A DNA stretch of 64,000 nucleotides from Crossiella cryophila (GTDB lineage: Bacteria; Actinomycetota; Actinomycetes; Mycobacteriales; Pseudonocardiaceae). Positions within the stretch are counted from its first letter, which is position 1. Each line of letters begins with the position of its first letter. The notes below the pieces were generated by a model. It was not told where the DNA came from, did not search any database, and worked only from the letters and a program-made list of their open reading frames with translations. Below, piece after piece: positions 17,981 to 27,600 of this stretch. The stretch covers positions 4,055,501 through 4,119,500 of the forward strand of contig NZ_JACHMH010000001.1 of assembly GCF_014204915.1 (NCBI RefSeq). Direction: 5' to 3'. Position numbers and translations under genes: made by a program.

Positions 17981-19533
17981 GCGAGCCGACCGGACTGTGG
18001 CAGATCGCGCAGGCGTACCCGGACCGGACCGCGGTGGTCGAACCGGACGGCACGCAGGTCAGCTACGGCGAACTCGTCCGGCGGGCCAACCGCTACGGCC
18101 GGGGTTTCCAGGCGCTGGGCCTGCGGCCGGAGGACACCGTGGTCGCGCTGCTGCCCAACTCCGCCGACCTGCTCGCGGTGTTCTTCGCCGCGTTGCAGAC
18201 CGGGCTGTACTTCGTGCCGGTGAACTGGCACCTGGTCGGCCCGGAGATCAACTACATCATCGGGGACAGCGGGGCCAAGGTCTTCCTCGCGCACGAACGC
18301 TTCACCGAGGCCGCCCAGGCGGCGGTCGCGGGTGCCGCGGTGACCGAGGAGGCGCGGTTCGCGGTCGGGGAGATCGAGGGGTTCCGGCCGCTGGCCGAAC
18401 TGGGCGCGGGGGAGCCCGCCACCCGGCCGGACGAGCGGGTGCTGGGCTCGCCGATGCTCTACACCTCCGGCACCACCGGGCGGCCGAAAGGCGTGCGCCG
18501 GCCGCTGACCGGGGAGCCGGTGGACGAGATCCCGGCCCGCAACCGGCTGTTCTTCGCCCTGTTCGACCTCAAACCGCACGACGGGCACGTGCACCTGTGC
18601 GGATCGCCGCTCTACCACGCCGCGGTGCTCAGCTTCGGCGTCGTCTCGGTGCTCTACGGGCATCCGGTGGTGCTGATGGACGGCTGGGACGCGGAGGAGT
18701 CGCTGCGGCTGATCGAACGGCACGGGATCACGCACAGCCACGTGGTCCCCACCCAGTTCAACCGCCTGCTCACCCTGCCTGCGGAGACCAGGGCGCGCTA
18801 CGACCTGTCCTCGCTGCGCAAGATCGTGCACGGGGCCGCGCCCTGCCCGCCGGAGACCAAGCGCCGGATGATCGAGTGGCTGGGGCCGGTGATCATGGAG
18901 TACTACGCGGCCACCGAGGGCGGCGGCGCGGTGATCGACTCCGCCCAGTGGCTGGCCAAACCCGGTTCGGTCGGCCTGCCCTGGCCGGGATCGCAGGTCA
19001 GGGTGCTCGACGAGGAAGGCACCGACCGACCGGTAGGCGAGCCCGGTCTGGTGTATTTGCAGGCCGGGGCGGTGACCACGTTCGAGTACCACGGCGATCC
19101 GGAGAAGACCAAGGCCAACCGGGTCGGCGAGCTGTTCACCATGGGAGATATCGGTTACCTGGACGCCGAGGGCTACCTGTTCCTGTGCGACCGGCGTAAC
19201 GACATGATCATCTCTGGTGGGGTGAACATCTACCCGGCCGAGATCGAGGGCGAGCTGGCGGTGCACCCGAAGGTGGCCGATGTGGCGGTCTTCGGCATCC
19301 CGCACCCGGACTGGGGCGAGGAGGTCAAGGCGGTGGTCCAGCCAGCCGACGGGGTGACCGCGGACGCCGCGCTCACCGAGGAGCTGCTCGCCTACGCCGG
19401 CACCCGGCTGGCCAGGTTCAAGCTGCCCCGCAGCATCGACTACCTCGACTCGCTGCCCAGGGATCCCAACGGCAAGCTGTACAAGCGCAGGCTGCGCGAA
19501 CCGTACTGGGCGGGCAGCGCACGCAACATCTGA
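17977..19533 (+). CDS. Acyl-CoA synthetase (FadD type)
   Basis: A 518-residue ANL-family AMP-forming ligase. It has the P-loop LYTSGTTGRPKGVRRP, the A5 motif YYAATEGGG, GDIGYLDAEGYLFLCDRRNDMIISGGVNIYPAEIEG and the C-terminal catalytic lysine in DPNGKLYKR. It activates a carboxylic acid to an acyl-CoA. It does not resemble FadD17 or FadD3 closely enough for me to name it; a steroid side-chain or branched acid is a reasonable guess from context. ATG 17977 overlaps the LLM stop; a PPOX gene follows 11 bp after the stop. Confidence 0.85.
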   Translation: MSEPTGLWQIAQAYPDRTAVVEPDGTQVSYGELVRRANRYGRGFQALGLRPEDTVVALLPNSADLLAVFFAALQTGLYFVPVNWHLVGPEINYIIGDSGAKVFLAHERFTEAAQAAVAGAAVTEEARFAVGEIEGFRPLAELGAGEPATRPDERVLGSPMLYTSGTTGRPKGVRRPLTGEPVDEIPARNRLFFALFDLKPHDGHVHLCGSPLYHAAVLSFGVVSVLYGHPVVLMDGWDAEESLRLIERHGITHSHVVPTQFNRLLTLPAETRARYDLSSLRKIVHGAAPCPPETKRRMIEWLGPVIMEYYAATEGGGAVIDSAQWLAKPGSVGLPWPGSQVRVLDEEGTDRPVGEPGLVYLQAGAVTTFEYHGDPEKTKANRVGELFTMGDIGYLDAEGYLFLCDRRNDMIISGGVNIYPAEIEGELAVHPKVADVAVFGIPHPDWGEEVKAVVQPADGVTADAALTEELLAYAGTRLARFKLPRSIDYLDSLPRDPNGKLYKRRLREPYWAGSARNI

Positions 19534-19544
19534 GAGGGAGCCGC

Positions 19545-20009
19545 ATGAGTCGCCGCGACCAGATCACCATGTCCCCGGCCGAGGTGGAGGACTTCCTGGC
19601 CGAGCGCCGCACGCTGGTGGTGGCCAGCCTCGGCCCGACCGGCCACCCACACGTGGTGCCCATGTGGTTCGCCCTGCTCGACGGGGAGATCGTGTTCTGG
19701 ACCTACGCCTCCTCGCAGAAGGTGCTCAACCTGCGCCGCGACCCACGGCTGAGCTGCCTGGTGGAGGCCGGGGACAGCTACGAGAAGCTGCGCGGGGTGT
19801 CGATGGAGGGCACCGCGCAGGTGGAGACCGACCCGGCGGCGGTGCTGCGGGTGGGGACGGCGATCCTCACCCGCTACGGCGGCGGGCCGGTGGACGAGGC
19901 GGCGCAGGAGCACATCGCCCGGCAGGCGGTGAAACGGGTCGCGATCACCTTCCATCGCAGCCGGATCGCGAGCTGGGATCACCGGAAGCTGGGGGCGGGG
20001 GTGTACTGA
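19545..20009 (+). CDS. PPOX-class F420/FMN-binding split-barrel protein
   Basis: A 154-residue split beta-barrel flavin/deazaflavin reductase-like protein (pyridoxamine 5'-phosphate oxidase class). Visible features are FLAERRTLVVASLGPTGHPHVVPMWFALLDGEIVFWTYASSQKVLNLRRDPRLS. These are the usual N-terminal strands and the basic loop that binds the cofactor phosphate. ATG 19545 has GAGAGGGAGCC upstream. It is the third gene of LLM-FadD-PPOX. Two LLM proteins and this one suggest an F420-dependent reduction in sterol breakdown, which is inference. Confidence 0.82.
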   Translation: MSRRDQITMSPAEVEDFLAERRTLVVASLGPTGHPHVVPMWFALLDGEIVFWTYASSQKVLNLRRDPRLSCLVEAGDSYEKLRGVSMEGTAQVETDPAAVLRVGTAILTRYGGGPVDEAAQEHIARQAVKRVAITFHRSRIASWDHRKLGAGVY

Positions 20010-20025
20010 GCGGCGGGTTGGCCGT

Positions 20026-20302
20026 TGTGGGGCAAGAGCGACAGTCAAGGGCGTCCTCGCCGGACGGGCAGAAATCAAAGGATGGGGGGAGAAAATCAAG
20101 AGCAAAGACGCAGTGCTCGTACGGTCCCCCATCCCCGTCAGCCCTCCGATACCAAACCACATCCCGGGCAAGCGGCCAGTCGCGTTTGTGTTGACTCGGC
20201 GGCGGATTGTGTTGAAGGCCGCTTGCCCGGGATGCGGTGTGTCCTCTCCAGGCTGACGGGGATGGGGAACCGCTCAGGAGATGTTTGAAAAGCCACCCCG
20301 GC
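20026..20302 (-). repeat. Long-hairpin element copy 1 (candidate structured RNA)
   Basis: Read on the minus strand. The outer stem pairs 20127-20144 with 20250-20267 (CCCCATCCCCGTCAGCC arm), then come internal loops of 11 and 11 nt, an inner stem pairing 20156-20177 with 20217-20238, and a 39-nt loop. Its two arm mismatches are C.A or A.C on the plus strand but G.U on the minus strand. Flanks shared with the other copies are GGCTTTTCAAACATC on the 5' side and TTTGATTTCTGCCCGTCCGG on the 3' side. It lies between convergent genes, transcript-sense downstream of echA19. Confidence 0.75.
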
Positions 20303-20309
20303 CGCCCGT

Positions 20310-20434
20310 CCTCGGGCTCCGCCCGGTCGCAGCGTGTGTGAACCGCCTAGCCGCATCGTTCCCGGGCTTCGCCCGCCTGCCCCCAACGCTCCCCGCCCCG
20401 GGCTCCGCCCGCCCACCAGGCCGCGTCCTCGACT
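20310..20434. repeat. Mini-hairpin tract (GGGCTTCGCCC type)
   Basis: Several short palindromes of the form CGGGCTTCGCCCG and GGGCTCCGCCC lie between the long-hairpin element and array C. The same kind of tract is at 28630-28745 and a single one at 56493-56510, always in the same relative place. They could be rho-independent stops or protein-binding REP-like sites. Confidence 0.5.
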
Positions 20435-20615
20435 CACAACGGCCAACATGGTGTCCCACTTCGGCCAACACACCGTCCACAACGGCCAACACGCCGTCCC
20501 ATAACGGCCAACACGCGCGGAGGGGGTTGAACCCCAACCCTCTCCCGGCGTGTTGGCCGTTGTCGTACCGTGTGTTGGCCGTTCTTGTACGCCGAGTTGG
20601 CACTTGTCGTACGCC
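20435..20615. repeat. 22-bp repeat array C1
   Basis: Three or four reversed units (cores GTGTCCCACTTC, CGTCCACAAC, CGTCCCATAAC) at 20435-20516 are followed by three forward units at 20548-20615 (cores TTGTCGTAC, TTCTTGTAC, ACTTGTCGTAC). Reverse-then-forward order makes a large potential hairpin around the GGGGTTGAACCCC segment near 20524-20536. Confidence 0.8.
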
Positions 20616-20831
20616 GGGCGGGCGGAGCCCTGCTGCCAACTCGCCCGTCTTCCAGCCCCGGAACCGCCCGGCTGTCCCGCTCCGGGCTTCCTCCGCCCGG
20701 AACCGCCCAGCCGCCACGCCCCGGGCTCCGCCCGCCCCGCGCCCACCACCACCACCACCACCACCACCACCCGGCCGCCCGCCTCCGGGGCTTCGCCCGC
20801 CTGCCCCCCACGCCCACCGCTTCGCCGTCCC
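20616..20831. repeat. GC-rich tract with mini-hairpins and a (CCA)9 microsatellite
   Basis: This holds degenerate GGGCTTC/GGGCTCC-CGCCC hairpins and nine perfect CCA units at 20743-20769. No gene is credible; the long open frames crossing it are a result of base composition. Confidence 0.6.
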
Positions 20832-20957
20832 GCAACGGCCAACATGCCGTACCAAAGCGGCCAACACCCCGTACCAAAGCGGCCAACACGCGGGCTGGGG
20901 GTTCAAGCTCTCGGCGTGTTGGCCGTTCTGGGACGGTGTGTTGGCCGTTGTGGGACA
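20832..20957. repeat. 22-bp repeat array C2
   Basis: Three reversed units (cores GTACCAAAGC) at 20832-20890 and two forward units (TTCTGGGAC and TTGTGGGAC) at 20914-20957. It ends 13 bp before the 3' end of echA19. Confidence 0.8.
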
Positions 20958-20969
20958 GACGGGGGCGGT

Positions 20970-21761
20970 TTACTCGCCTCGGAACTGGGGTGGGCGTTTT
21001 TCCTTGAAGGCGCGGGGGCCTTCCTTTGCGTCGGCGCTGGCGAAGACCGCTGCTCCCAGCTTTCCTTCCAGTTGGAACGCCTCGTCCTCGGCCATGCCCT
21101 CTGTGTCCCGGATGGTGCGCAGGATCGCCTGTACTGCGAGTGGTCCGTTGGCGGCGATTCGGTTGGCCAGCTCCAGGGCCTTCTCCAGGGCCTGACCGTC
21201 TGGGACGACGTGGCCGATCAGGCCGATGTCCTTGGCTTCGGCGGCGGTGATGTGTCTGCCGGTCAGCAGCAGGTCCGCCGCCACGGTGTACGGGATCTGC
21301 CGGGGTAGCCGGACCGCGCTGCCGCCCAAGGGGAACAAGCCCCAGCGGGCCTCGGATACGCCGAACCTCGCGCTCTCGCCGGCGACCCGGATGTCGGTCG
21401 CCTGCAGGATCTCGGTGCCGCCGGCTATCGCTGGGCCCTCGACGGCGGCCAGCAATGGTTTGCTGAGGCGGCGGCCTTTCAGCAACGCGGGGATCACCGC
21501 CAGGTCGAAGCCTGCGCGGAACTGGTCGCTGGGGTGGGACTGGGTCATGGCCTTGAGGTCCGCGCCCGCGCAGAAGGCGCCGCCCGCGCCGGTGAGTACG
21601 CAGGCGCGGATGCTGGGGTTGTTGTCTACCTCGTCCCAGGCCTCGCTCATGATCGACAGCATGGGGCCGGACAGGGCGTTGCGCGCCTCCGGGCGGTTCA
21701 GCGTCACCACGAGCACGGCGTCTCGTTGTTCCACCAGGCAATGCGGAGCGTCAGCGGGCAT
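20970..21761 (-). CDS. echA19: EchA19 enoyl-CoA hydratase of sterol side-chain oxidation
   Basis: A 263-residue crotonase. The oxyanion segments are [16 protein letters not shown] and [20 protein letters not shown], with the catalytic region [28 protein letters not shown]. The stretch [25 protein letters not shown] closely matches M. tuberculosis EchA19 (Rv3516). EchA19 hydrates the 24(E)-enoyl-CoA made by FadE26/27. It is divergent from fadD19, as in Mycobacterium, over a region with a KstR-like box. ATG 21761 has a GGAGAGGAG site upstream. Its 3' end faces array C2. Confidence 0.93.
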   Translation of the reverse strand: MPADAPHCLVEQRDAVLVVTLNRPEARNALSGPMLSIMSEAWDEVDNNPSIRACVLTGAGGAFCAGADLKAMTQSHPSDQFRAGFDLAVIPALLKGRRLSKPLLAAVEGPAIAGGTEILQATDIRVAGESARFGVSEARWGLFPLGGSAVRLPRQIPYTVAADLLLTGRHITAAEAKDIGLIGHVVPDGQALEKALELANRIAANGPLAVQAILRTIRDTEGMAEDEAFQLEGKLGAAVFASADAKEGPRAFKEKRPPQFRGE

Positions 21762-21799
21762 GGAGCCGTTCTCCTCTCCATGGGCTATTGCCGGACAAC

Positions 21800-21813
21800 G
21801 ATAACACGTTCTA
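21800..21813. promoter_or_regulatory. KstR-like operator 4, echA19-fadD19 divergent region
   Basis: GATAACACGTTCTA fits the KstR core except for G in place of the first T. It ends 10 bp before the GTG of fadD19 and begins 38 bp from the echA19 ATG, so a bound repressor would block both. Confidence 0.65.
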
Positions 21814-21823
21814 CTTTCGAAGC

Positions 21824-23422
21824 GTGGCCGTCAACATCGCGGATCTCGTCGAACATGCCGTCGATCTCGTCCCCGAGCGCGTCGCCGTGATCTGCGGTGG
21901 GCGTCAGGTCAGCTACGCGGAACTGGAGGCGCGGTCCAACAGACTCGCCCACCACCTGCGAAAGCGTGGGGTCGTACCCGGTTCGCACATCGGGGTGCAC
22001 TCGCGGAACTCCATCGAGGCGGTGGAGGCGATGATCGCCGCGTACAAGCTGCGCGCGGTGGCGATCAACGTCAACTACCGGTATCTCAAGAACGAGTTAC
22101 AGTACCTGTTCAGCAACGCCGACCTGGTCGCGCTGATCCACGAGCAGCGGCACAGCGAGGTGGTCGCCGAAGTGCTGCCGCACGTCCCGGGACTGCGGCA
22201 CACCGTGGTCATCCCGGACGAGTCCGGCCAGGAGTTCACCGGCGTGGCCTACCCGGACGCGCTCGCCGACGGCGCCCCGGACCGCGACTTCGCCGAGCGC
22301 AGCCCGGACGACCGCTACATCCTCTACACCGGCGGCACCACCGGCCAGCCCAAGGGCGTGGTGTGGCGGCACGAGGACATCTGGCGGGTGCTCGGCGGCG
22401 GCATCGACTTCCTCAGCGGCGCCCGGCTGCCCGACGAATGGCACCAATGCCGTGCTGGCAAGGACTTCGCGCTGATCCGGCTGCCGGTGGCCCCGCTCAT
22501 CCACGGCGCCGCCCAGTGGGCCACCTTCCAGAGCCTGTTCGGCGGCGGGACCGTGGTGCTGGTGCCGCACTTCGACGCGGACGAGGTGTGGCAGGCGATC
22601 CAGCGGCACCGGGTCAACGTGCTCACCATCGTCGGCGACGCCATGGCCCGCCCGCTCATCGAGGCATACCACCGCGGTGGCTACGACGCCTCCTCGCTGT
22701 ACGCGGTCTCCAGCAGCGCGGCCCTGTTCTCGCCCAGTGTCAAGGAACAGTACGTCGCCGCGCTGCCCAACATCATGCTCACCGACGCGATCGGCTCCTC
22801 CGAGACCGGGTTCAGCGGCATCGGCGTGATCGGCCGGGACGGGCAGCCCAAGGACGGACCGCGGGTCAAGGTGGACGCGGACACGGTGGTGATCGGCGAG
22901 GACGGAAAGCCTGTCGCCGCAGGGGTTGTGGGGCGGTTGGCGCGGTCGGGGCACGTGCCGTTGGGCTACTACAAGGATCCGGTCAAGACCGCGACCATGC
23001 TCACCGAGATCGACGGCCGCCGCTACGCCATCCCCGGCGACTACGCCAGGGTCGAACCCGATGGCACGGTCACCTTGCTGGGCAGGGGAAACACCAGCAT
23101 CAACACCGCCGGCGAGAAGGTCTACCCGGAGGAGGTCGAGGGCGCGCTCAAATCGCATCCGGACGTCTTCGACGCGCTCGTGGTCGGCATCCCGGACGAG
23201 CGGCTCGGCCGGCGGGTGGCCGCGCTGGTGCAACCCAGACCCGGTGCCACGCCTGGCTTTTCCGCGCTGGACGCGCATGTGCGCGGACTGATCGCCGGGT
23301 ACAAGGTGCCGCGCAGTCTGTGGCTGGTCGAGGAGATCGGCCGCACCGCCAGCGGGAAACCGGACTACCGCTGGGCGCAACGCTATGTCGAGGAGCACCG
23401 GGATGCGAACGTCGCTGTGTGA
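21824..23422 (+). CDS. fadD19: FadD19 steroid-26-oyl-CoA ligase
   Basis: A 532-residue ANL ligase. The N-terminus [37 protein letters not shown] matches FadD19 (Rv3515c) almost residue for residue in its opening, which fixes the start at GTG 21824; a longer reading from 21788 would run through the KstR box. The P-loop is [16 protein letters not shown]; the adenylate and hinge motifs are SSETGFSG and [21 protein letters not shown]. FadD19 converts the C26 acid of cholestenone, and C24-branched acids, to the CoA thioester. The downstream oxidoreductase gene overlaps by 20 bp. Confidence 0.93.
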   Translation: MAVNIADLVEHAVDLVPERVAVICGGRQVSYAELEARSNRLAHHLRKRGVVPGSHIGVHSRNSIEAVEAMIAAYKLRAVAINVNYRYLKNELQYLFSNADLVALIHEQRHSEVVAEVLPHVPGLRHTVVIPDESGQEFTGVAYPDALADGAPDRDFAERSPDDRYILYTGGTTGQPKGVVWRHEDIWRVLGGGIDFLSGARLPDEWHQCRAGKDFALIRLPVAPLIHGAAQWATFQSLFGGGTVVLVPHFDADEVWQAIQRHRVNVLTIVGDAMARPLIEAYHRGGYDASSLYAVSSSAALFSPSVKEQYVAALPNIMLTDAIGSSETGFSGIGVIGRDGQPKDGPRVKVDADTVVIGEDGKPVAAGVVGRLARSGHVPLGYYKDPVKTATMLTEIDGRRYAIPGDYARVEPDGTVTLLGRGNTSINTAGEKVYPEEVEGALKSHPDVFDALVVGIPDERLGRRVAALVQPRPGATPGFSALDAHVRGLIAGYKVPRSLWLVEEIGRTASGKPDYRWAQRYVEEHRDANVAV

Positions 23423-24500
23423 GGTACTGGGCATCGAGTACCCGGTGCTCGGCTTCACCCCGTCCGAGCAGGTCGCCGCCGCGATCAGCCGGGCCGGTGG
23501 GTTCGGTGTGCTCGGCTGCGTGCGGTACAACCGGGCGGAGGATCTGGACGCCGCACTGGACTGGATGGACGCCAACACCGACGGAAAGCCTTACGGTGTG
23601 GACATCGTGATGCCCGCCGCGCCGCCGAAGGAGGGCACGGCGGTAGACCTGGACGCGCTGATCCCGTTGGCACATCGGGAGTTCGTCCATCGGACGCTGG
23701 CTGAACTCGGCGTCCCGGAGACGGCGGACGCCGAACCCGGTGGCGTGCTCGGCTGGCTGCATTCGGTGGCACGGTCCCATGTGGACGTTGCCATGGGACA
23801 CCCGATCCGGCTGATCGCCAATGCGCTCGGCCCGCCGCCCATCGACGTGATCGACCGCGCGCACCAGCACGACGTACTGGTCGCGGCACTGGCCGGGCGG
23901 GCCGAGCACGCGGTCCGGCACGTCTACGGTGGGGTGGATATCGTTGTGTCCCAGGGTTATGAGGCGGGTGGGCACACCGGGGAGATCGCCACCATGGTGC
24001 TGCTGCCGGAGATCGTGGACGCTGTTGGCGCCCGGGTGCCGGTGCTCGCCGCGGGTGGCATCGGCTCGGGTCGCCAGGCTGCCGCGGCCATCGCCCTTGG
24101 CGCGCAAGGGGTCTGGATGGGGTCCTACTGGCTCACCAGTGCCGAGTACACCCTCGGCGGTCCGAATTCGGCCACCCAGCGTGCGTTGCTGGCCGCCCGC
24201 TCCAGCGATACCGTGCGTTCCCGCATCTACACCGGCAAACCAGCCCGGTTGCTGCGTACCCGCTGGACCGAGGCGTGGGCCGCGCCGGACGCGCCCGAAC
24301 CACTGCCGATGCCGTTGCAGAACCTCCTGGTCAGCCAGGCTCATCAGCGACTCGCCGCCGCGGACGACCCCGAGGTGGTGGCCATGCCGGTCGGGCAGAT
24401 CGTGGGGCGGATGAACGAGGTCAGGCCGGTCGCGCGGATCATGGCCGAGCTGGTGGCCGAGTACCAGGAGACCGTGCGCCGGCTCGCCGAACTGGGCTGA
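23403..24500 (+). CDS. NAD(P)H-dependent flavin oxidoreductase (nitronate monooxygenase family)
   Basis: A 365-residue TIM-barrel flavoprotein. It opens [32 protein letters not shown] and has the FMN loop QGYEAGGHTGEIATMVLLPEIVDAV and AAGGIGSGRQAAAAIALGAQGVWMGS. It belongs to the same superfamily as IpdC at 429-1475 but is a distinct branch with an inserted helical segment (residues ~65-120). It is coupled to fadD19 by a 20-bp overlap, so it probably acts on a steroid acyl-CoA or relieves toxic by-products; the reaction is unknown. Confidence 0.82.
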   Translation: MRTSLCEVLGIEYPVLGFTPSEQVAAAISRAGGFGVLGCVRYNRAEDLDAALDWMDANTDGKPYGVDIVMPAAPPKEGTAVDLDALIPLAHREFVHRTLAELGVPETADAEPGGVLGWLHSVARSHVDVAMGHPIRLIANALGPPPIDVIDRAHQHDVLVAALAGRAEHAVRHVYGGVDIVVSQGYEAGGHTGEIATMVLLPEIVDAVGARVPVLAAGGIGSGRQAAAAIALGAQGVWMGSYWLTSAEYTLGGPNSATQRALLAARSSDTVRSRIYTGKPARLLRTRWTEAWAAPDAPEPLPMPLQNLLVSQAHQRLAAADDPEVVAMPVGQIVGRMNEVRPVARIMAELVAEYQETVRRLAELG

Positions 24501-24604
24501 AAGTCCACACCCGGCCAGCAAGTACCCCCCGATCGGAGGTTGAGCCGGCACCGGCGGCCGCGCAGGCTCGCTGGGGACCGGGTACCGATCGGGAGGATCG
24601 AACC

Positions 24605-27600
24605 GTGCGGGTGAGACATCGGGCCGTGCTTGCGACAACGTTGTCAGCGGCCCTGCTGGCCGGTGGGCAGCTGCCGATCGGCACGGCGCAACCAGCCTTG
24701 GACGTGTACTCCTACCTGGAGAATCCGCGGATCACCGGTGAGGGCCAGGAGCCGCACCACGCCGAACTGCGACCCTATGCTGATCACGCGGCCGCGTTGC
24801 GCGGGGATGAGCGCACGCCGTTCACCCAGAGCCTGGACGGCGACTGGAAGATCCAGATGGCCGAGCTGCCGGAGAAGGTGCCGGCCGGGTTCAGCGCCGC
24901 CGACTACGACGTGCGCGGCTGGCGCACCGTGCGGGTGCCGCACACCTGGCAGACCGACGGTCTGGACCACCCGATCTTCCGCAACATCGCCGAGGAGATC
25001 GTGCCGGACACCCCGCCCAAGGTGCCAAGGGACATCAACCCGACCGCGGCCTACGCCAAGGACTTCACCGTCCCCGCCGACTTCGACGGCCGCCGCACCG
25101 TGCTCCGGTTCGAGGGCACCACGTCCAGCTATTTCGTGTGGGTCAACGGAAAGCGGGTCGGCTACGACCAGGGTGGTTACACCCCGGCCGAGTTCGACAT
25201 CACCGACGCGCTGCGGCCAGGCGTCAACCGGCTGGCCGTGCAGGTGCATCGCTGGGCCGCCGGGGCCTACCTGGAGGACGTCGACCAGTGGCGTTTCGCC
25301 GGGATTTTCCGCTCGGTGTGGCTGTACTCGACCCCGGCCAGTTTCATCCGCGATCTCACCGTGCACACCGACCTGGATGAGAACTACCGGGATGCGAGGC
25401 TGGACGCCGCCGTCGAACTCGCCCGCAAACCCGTTGGCAGCACTGGGAAACACCGGGTCAACGCGACCGTGCACGACGCGGGCGGCGGGGTGATCGCCAG
25501 CGCGAGCGGTGAGGCCGACCTGACCGGTGAGACCGCCAAACTCACCCTGAGCGTTCCGGTGAGCAACCCGGCCAAGTGGACCGACGAGACCCCGAACCTG
25601 CATTCCCTGGTGCTCGAACTCCTTGGCCCGGACGGGAAAGTCGTGCACACCACCAGGGAGACCATCGGCTTCCGTGAACTGTCCATCAAGGACAAACAGC
25701 TGCTGGTCAATGGGAAGCGGGTGTTGTTCAAGGGCGTCAACCGGGCGGAAACCGATCCGCGGCACGGTCGGCATGTGCCGCGGGACAAGCAACTGCTTGA
25801 TGTGCAGCTGATGAAGAAGTTGCACGTCAACGCGGTGCGGACCTCGCATTATCCTTCTGATCCGCACTTCTATGACCTGGCCGACCAGCACGGACTGTGG
25901 ATCGACGATGAGGTCGACATCGAGACGCACTCCAGGGACAACTGCCCCAGCAACTGCCTGGCGGACAAGCCGGAGTGGCAGGATTCGTTCCTGGAGCGGT
26001 ACATCGCCATGGTGCAGCGGGACAAGAACCACCCCAGCGTGTTCATGTGGGACACCGGGAACGAGGCCGGACTGGGCGCCGCGCACTACAAGATGGCGGA
26101 GTGGACGAAGAAGAACGCACCCGGACGCCCGCTGTACCACCAGTCCAACAACCCGGACGGCGACGCGCCGTACGCTGACGTATGGGGTGCTCGTTACCCT
26201 GATCCGAACCGGTTGGCGCGGCATGCCGAGCGGACCACCAAGCCGGTGATCATGGGGGAGTACGCGCATGCGCAGGGGAACAGTCTGGGTAACTTCCGTG
26301 AGTTCTGGGAGGTCATCCGGGCCAATCCGGCGTTGCAGGGTGGGTTCATCTGGGACTGGGCGGAGCAGAATCTGAGCCTGCCGTTGAAGCTCACGCCGGA
26401 CAGTTCAGCCAACAAGATCACCGCGCATCTCAATGGGATGCCGGAGTTGGCGGAGGGGCGTCGGGGCAAGGCGGTCAGTCTGTCCGGGCTGGACGATTTT
26501 GTTGAGGTCTATCGGGATCGGAAGCTTGATCTGACCGGCCCGCTGACGCTGGATGCGTGGGTGAAGCCTGCTACCCAGTGGCGGGGTGACTTCACTGTGA
26601 TCGCCAAGGGGGATCACCAGTTCGCGTTGAAGATGAAGGATCAGCGGACGCTGGAGTTCTTTGTTTATTCCCAGGGGGACTGGCGGTTCGTGCACGCCAC
26701 TGTGCCCGCGGACTTCTATGGGAACTGGCATCGGGTCAGCGGGAGCTATGACGGAGCGATGCTGCGGTTGTACATCGATGGCCGGGAGGTTGGGCAGAAG
26801 GCATGGTCCGGGCCGGTGAACAACACGGTGGAGCAGGTCAACATCGGGCGTAACTCGGAGCTGCACGAGGACCACAACGGGCGGATGGCGCATGGGCTGA
26901 TCGATGACGCCCGGGTGTACGACCGGGCGTTGAGCGCGGAGGAGCTGGCCGCGGATCCGAGTGGGAGCGCGGTGCTGGCGCTGAACTTCGATGAGGCGGT
27001 GGATGCCGGGCGGTATGACTCCTTTGGGGCGCACCAGTCTGGGGCCGATGGGCTGGTGGATACCGATCGGCGGTTGCAGCCGGAGACTGCGCAGCTGGCC
27101 TGGGCGCATCAGCCGCTGCGGTTTGCTTATGGTGACGGGAACTTGCGGGTCAGTAATGAGCAGCAGTTCGCGGCGGTGGAGGGTGTTCGGCTGGAGTGGC
27201 GGATCACCGAGGGGAGCAAGGAGGTTCGGCGGTCGGAGAGTCCACTTAGGATTGAGCCGGGGCAGACCTTGAGTGTGCCGATTCCGGTGGTCGCCAATCC
27301 TGGTGATCGGGAGCGGTTCCTGGCGGTGCGGGTGTTGCGGGGTGGTGAGGTCTTCGCGCACGACCAGTTTGGTTTGGGCGGCAAGGTCGTGCCCGGTGCC
27401 GCGCCGCCGCCGGCCAGTGGGCGGCCGGTGATCGTGGATGGGATGAATCAGGTTGTGGTGGGGGGTAATGGGTTCCGGTATGTGGTCGACAAGCGGACCG
27501 GGACGCTGTCCTCGATGCGGGTCAATGGTGTGGAGCTGTTGAAGCAGGGGCCGAAGCTGAACGTGTGGCGGGCGCCCATTGACAATGAGGTGTCCAGCTG

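Noticed and set aside
17977-19533. FadD17 or FadD3 as the name of this ligase
   Set aside because: The sequence does not resemble what I recall of either; left unnamed.
20026-20300. Small protein-coding genes within the hairpin element (frames of 70-95 codons)
   Set aside because: The frames read through palindromes, are not conserved in frame between copies, and the mismatch pattern favours RNA structure.
20434-21741. Long minus-strand open frame running from echA19 through arrays C
   Set aside because: It is in another frame than echA19 and mostly reads repeat units; the same happens at 28845-30047 and 26405-28504.
21788-21823. Upstream ATG start for fadD19
   Set aside because: It would place the KstR-like box inside the coding sequence, and the family N-terminus aligns with GTG 21824.
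24501-24604. Terminator or regulatory element between the flavin oxidoreductase and the GH2 gene
   Set aside because: Only short CGATCGG(A/G)G repeats at 24533 and 24586; no convincing stem or operator.
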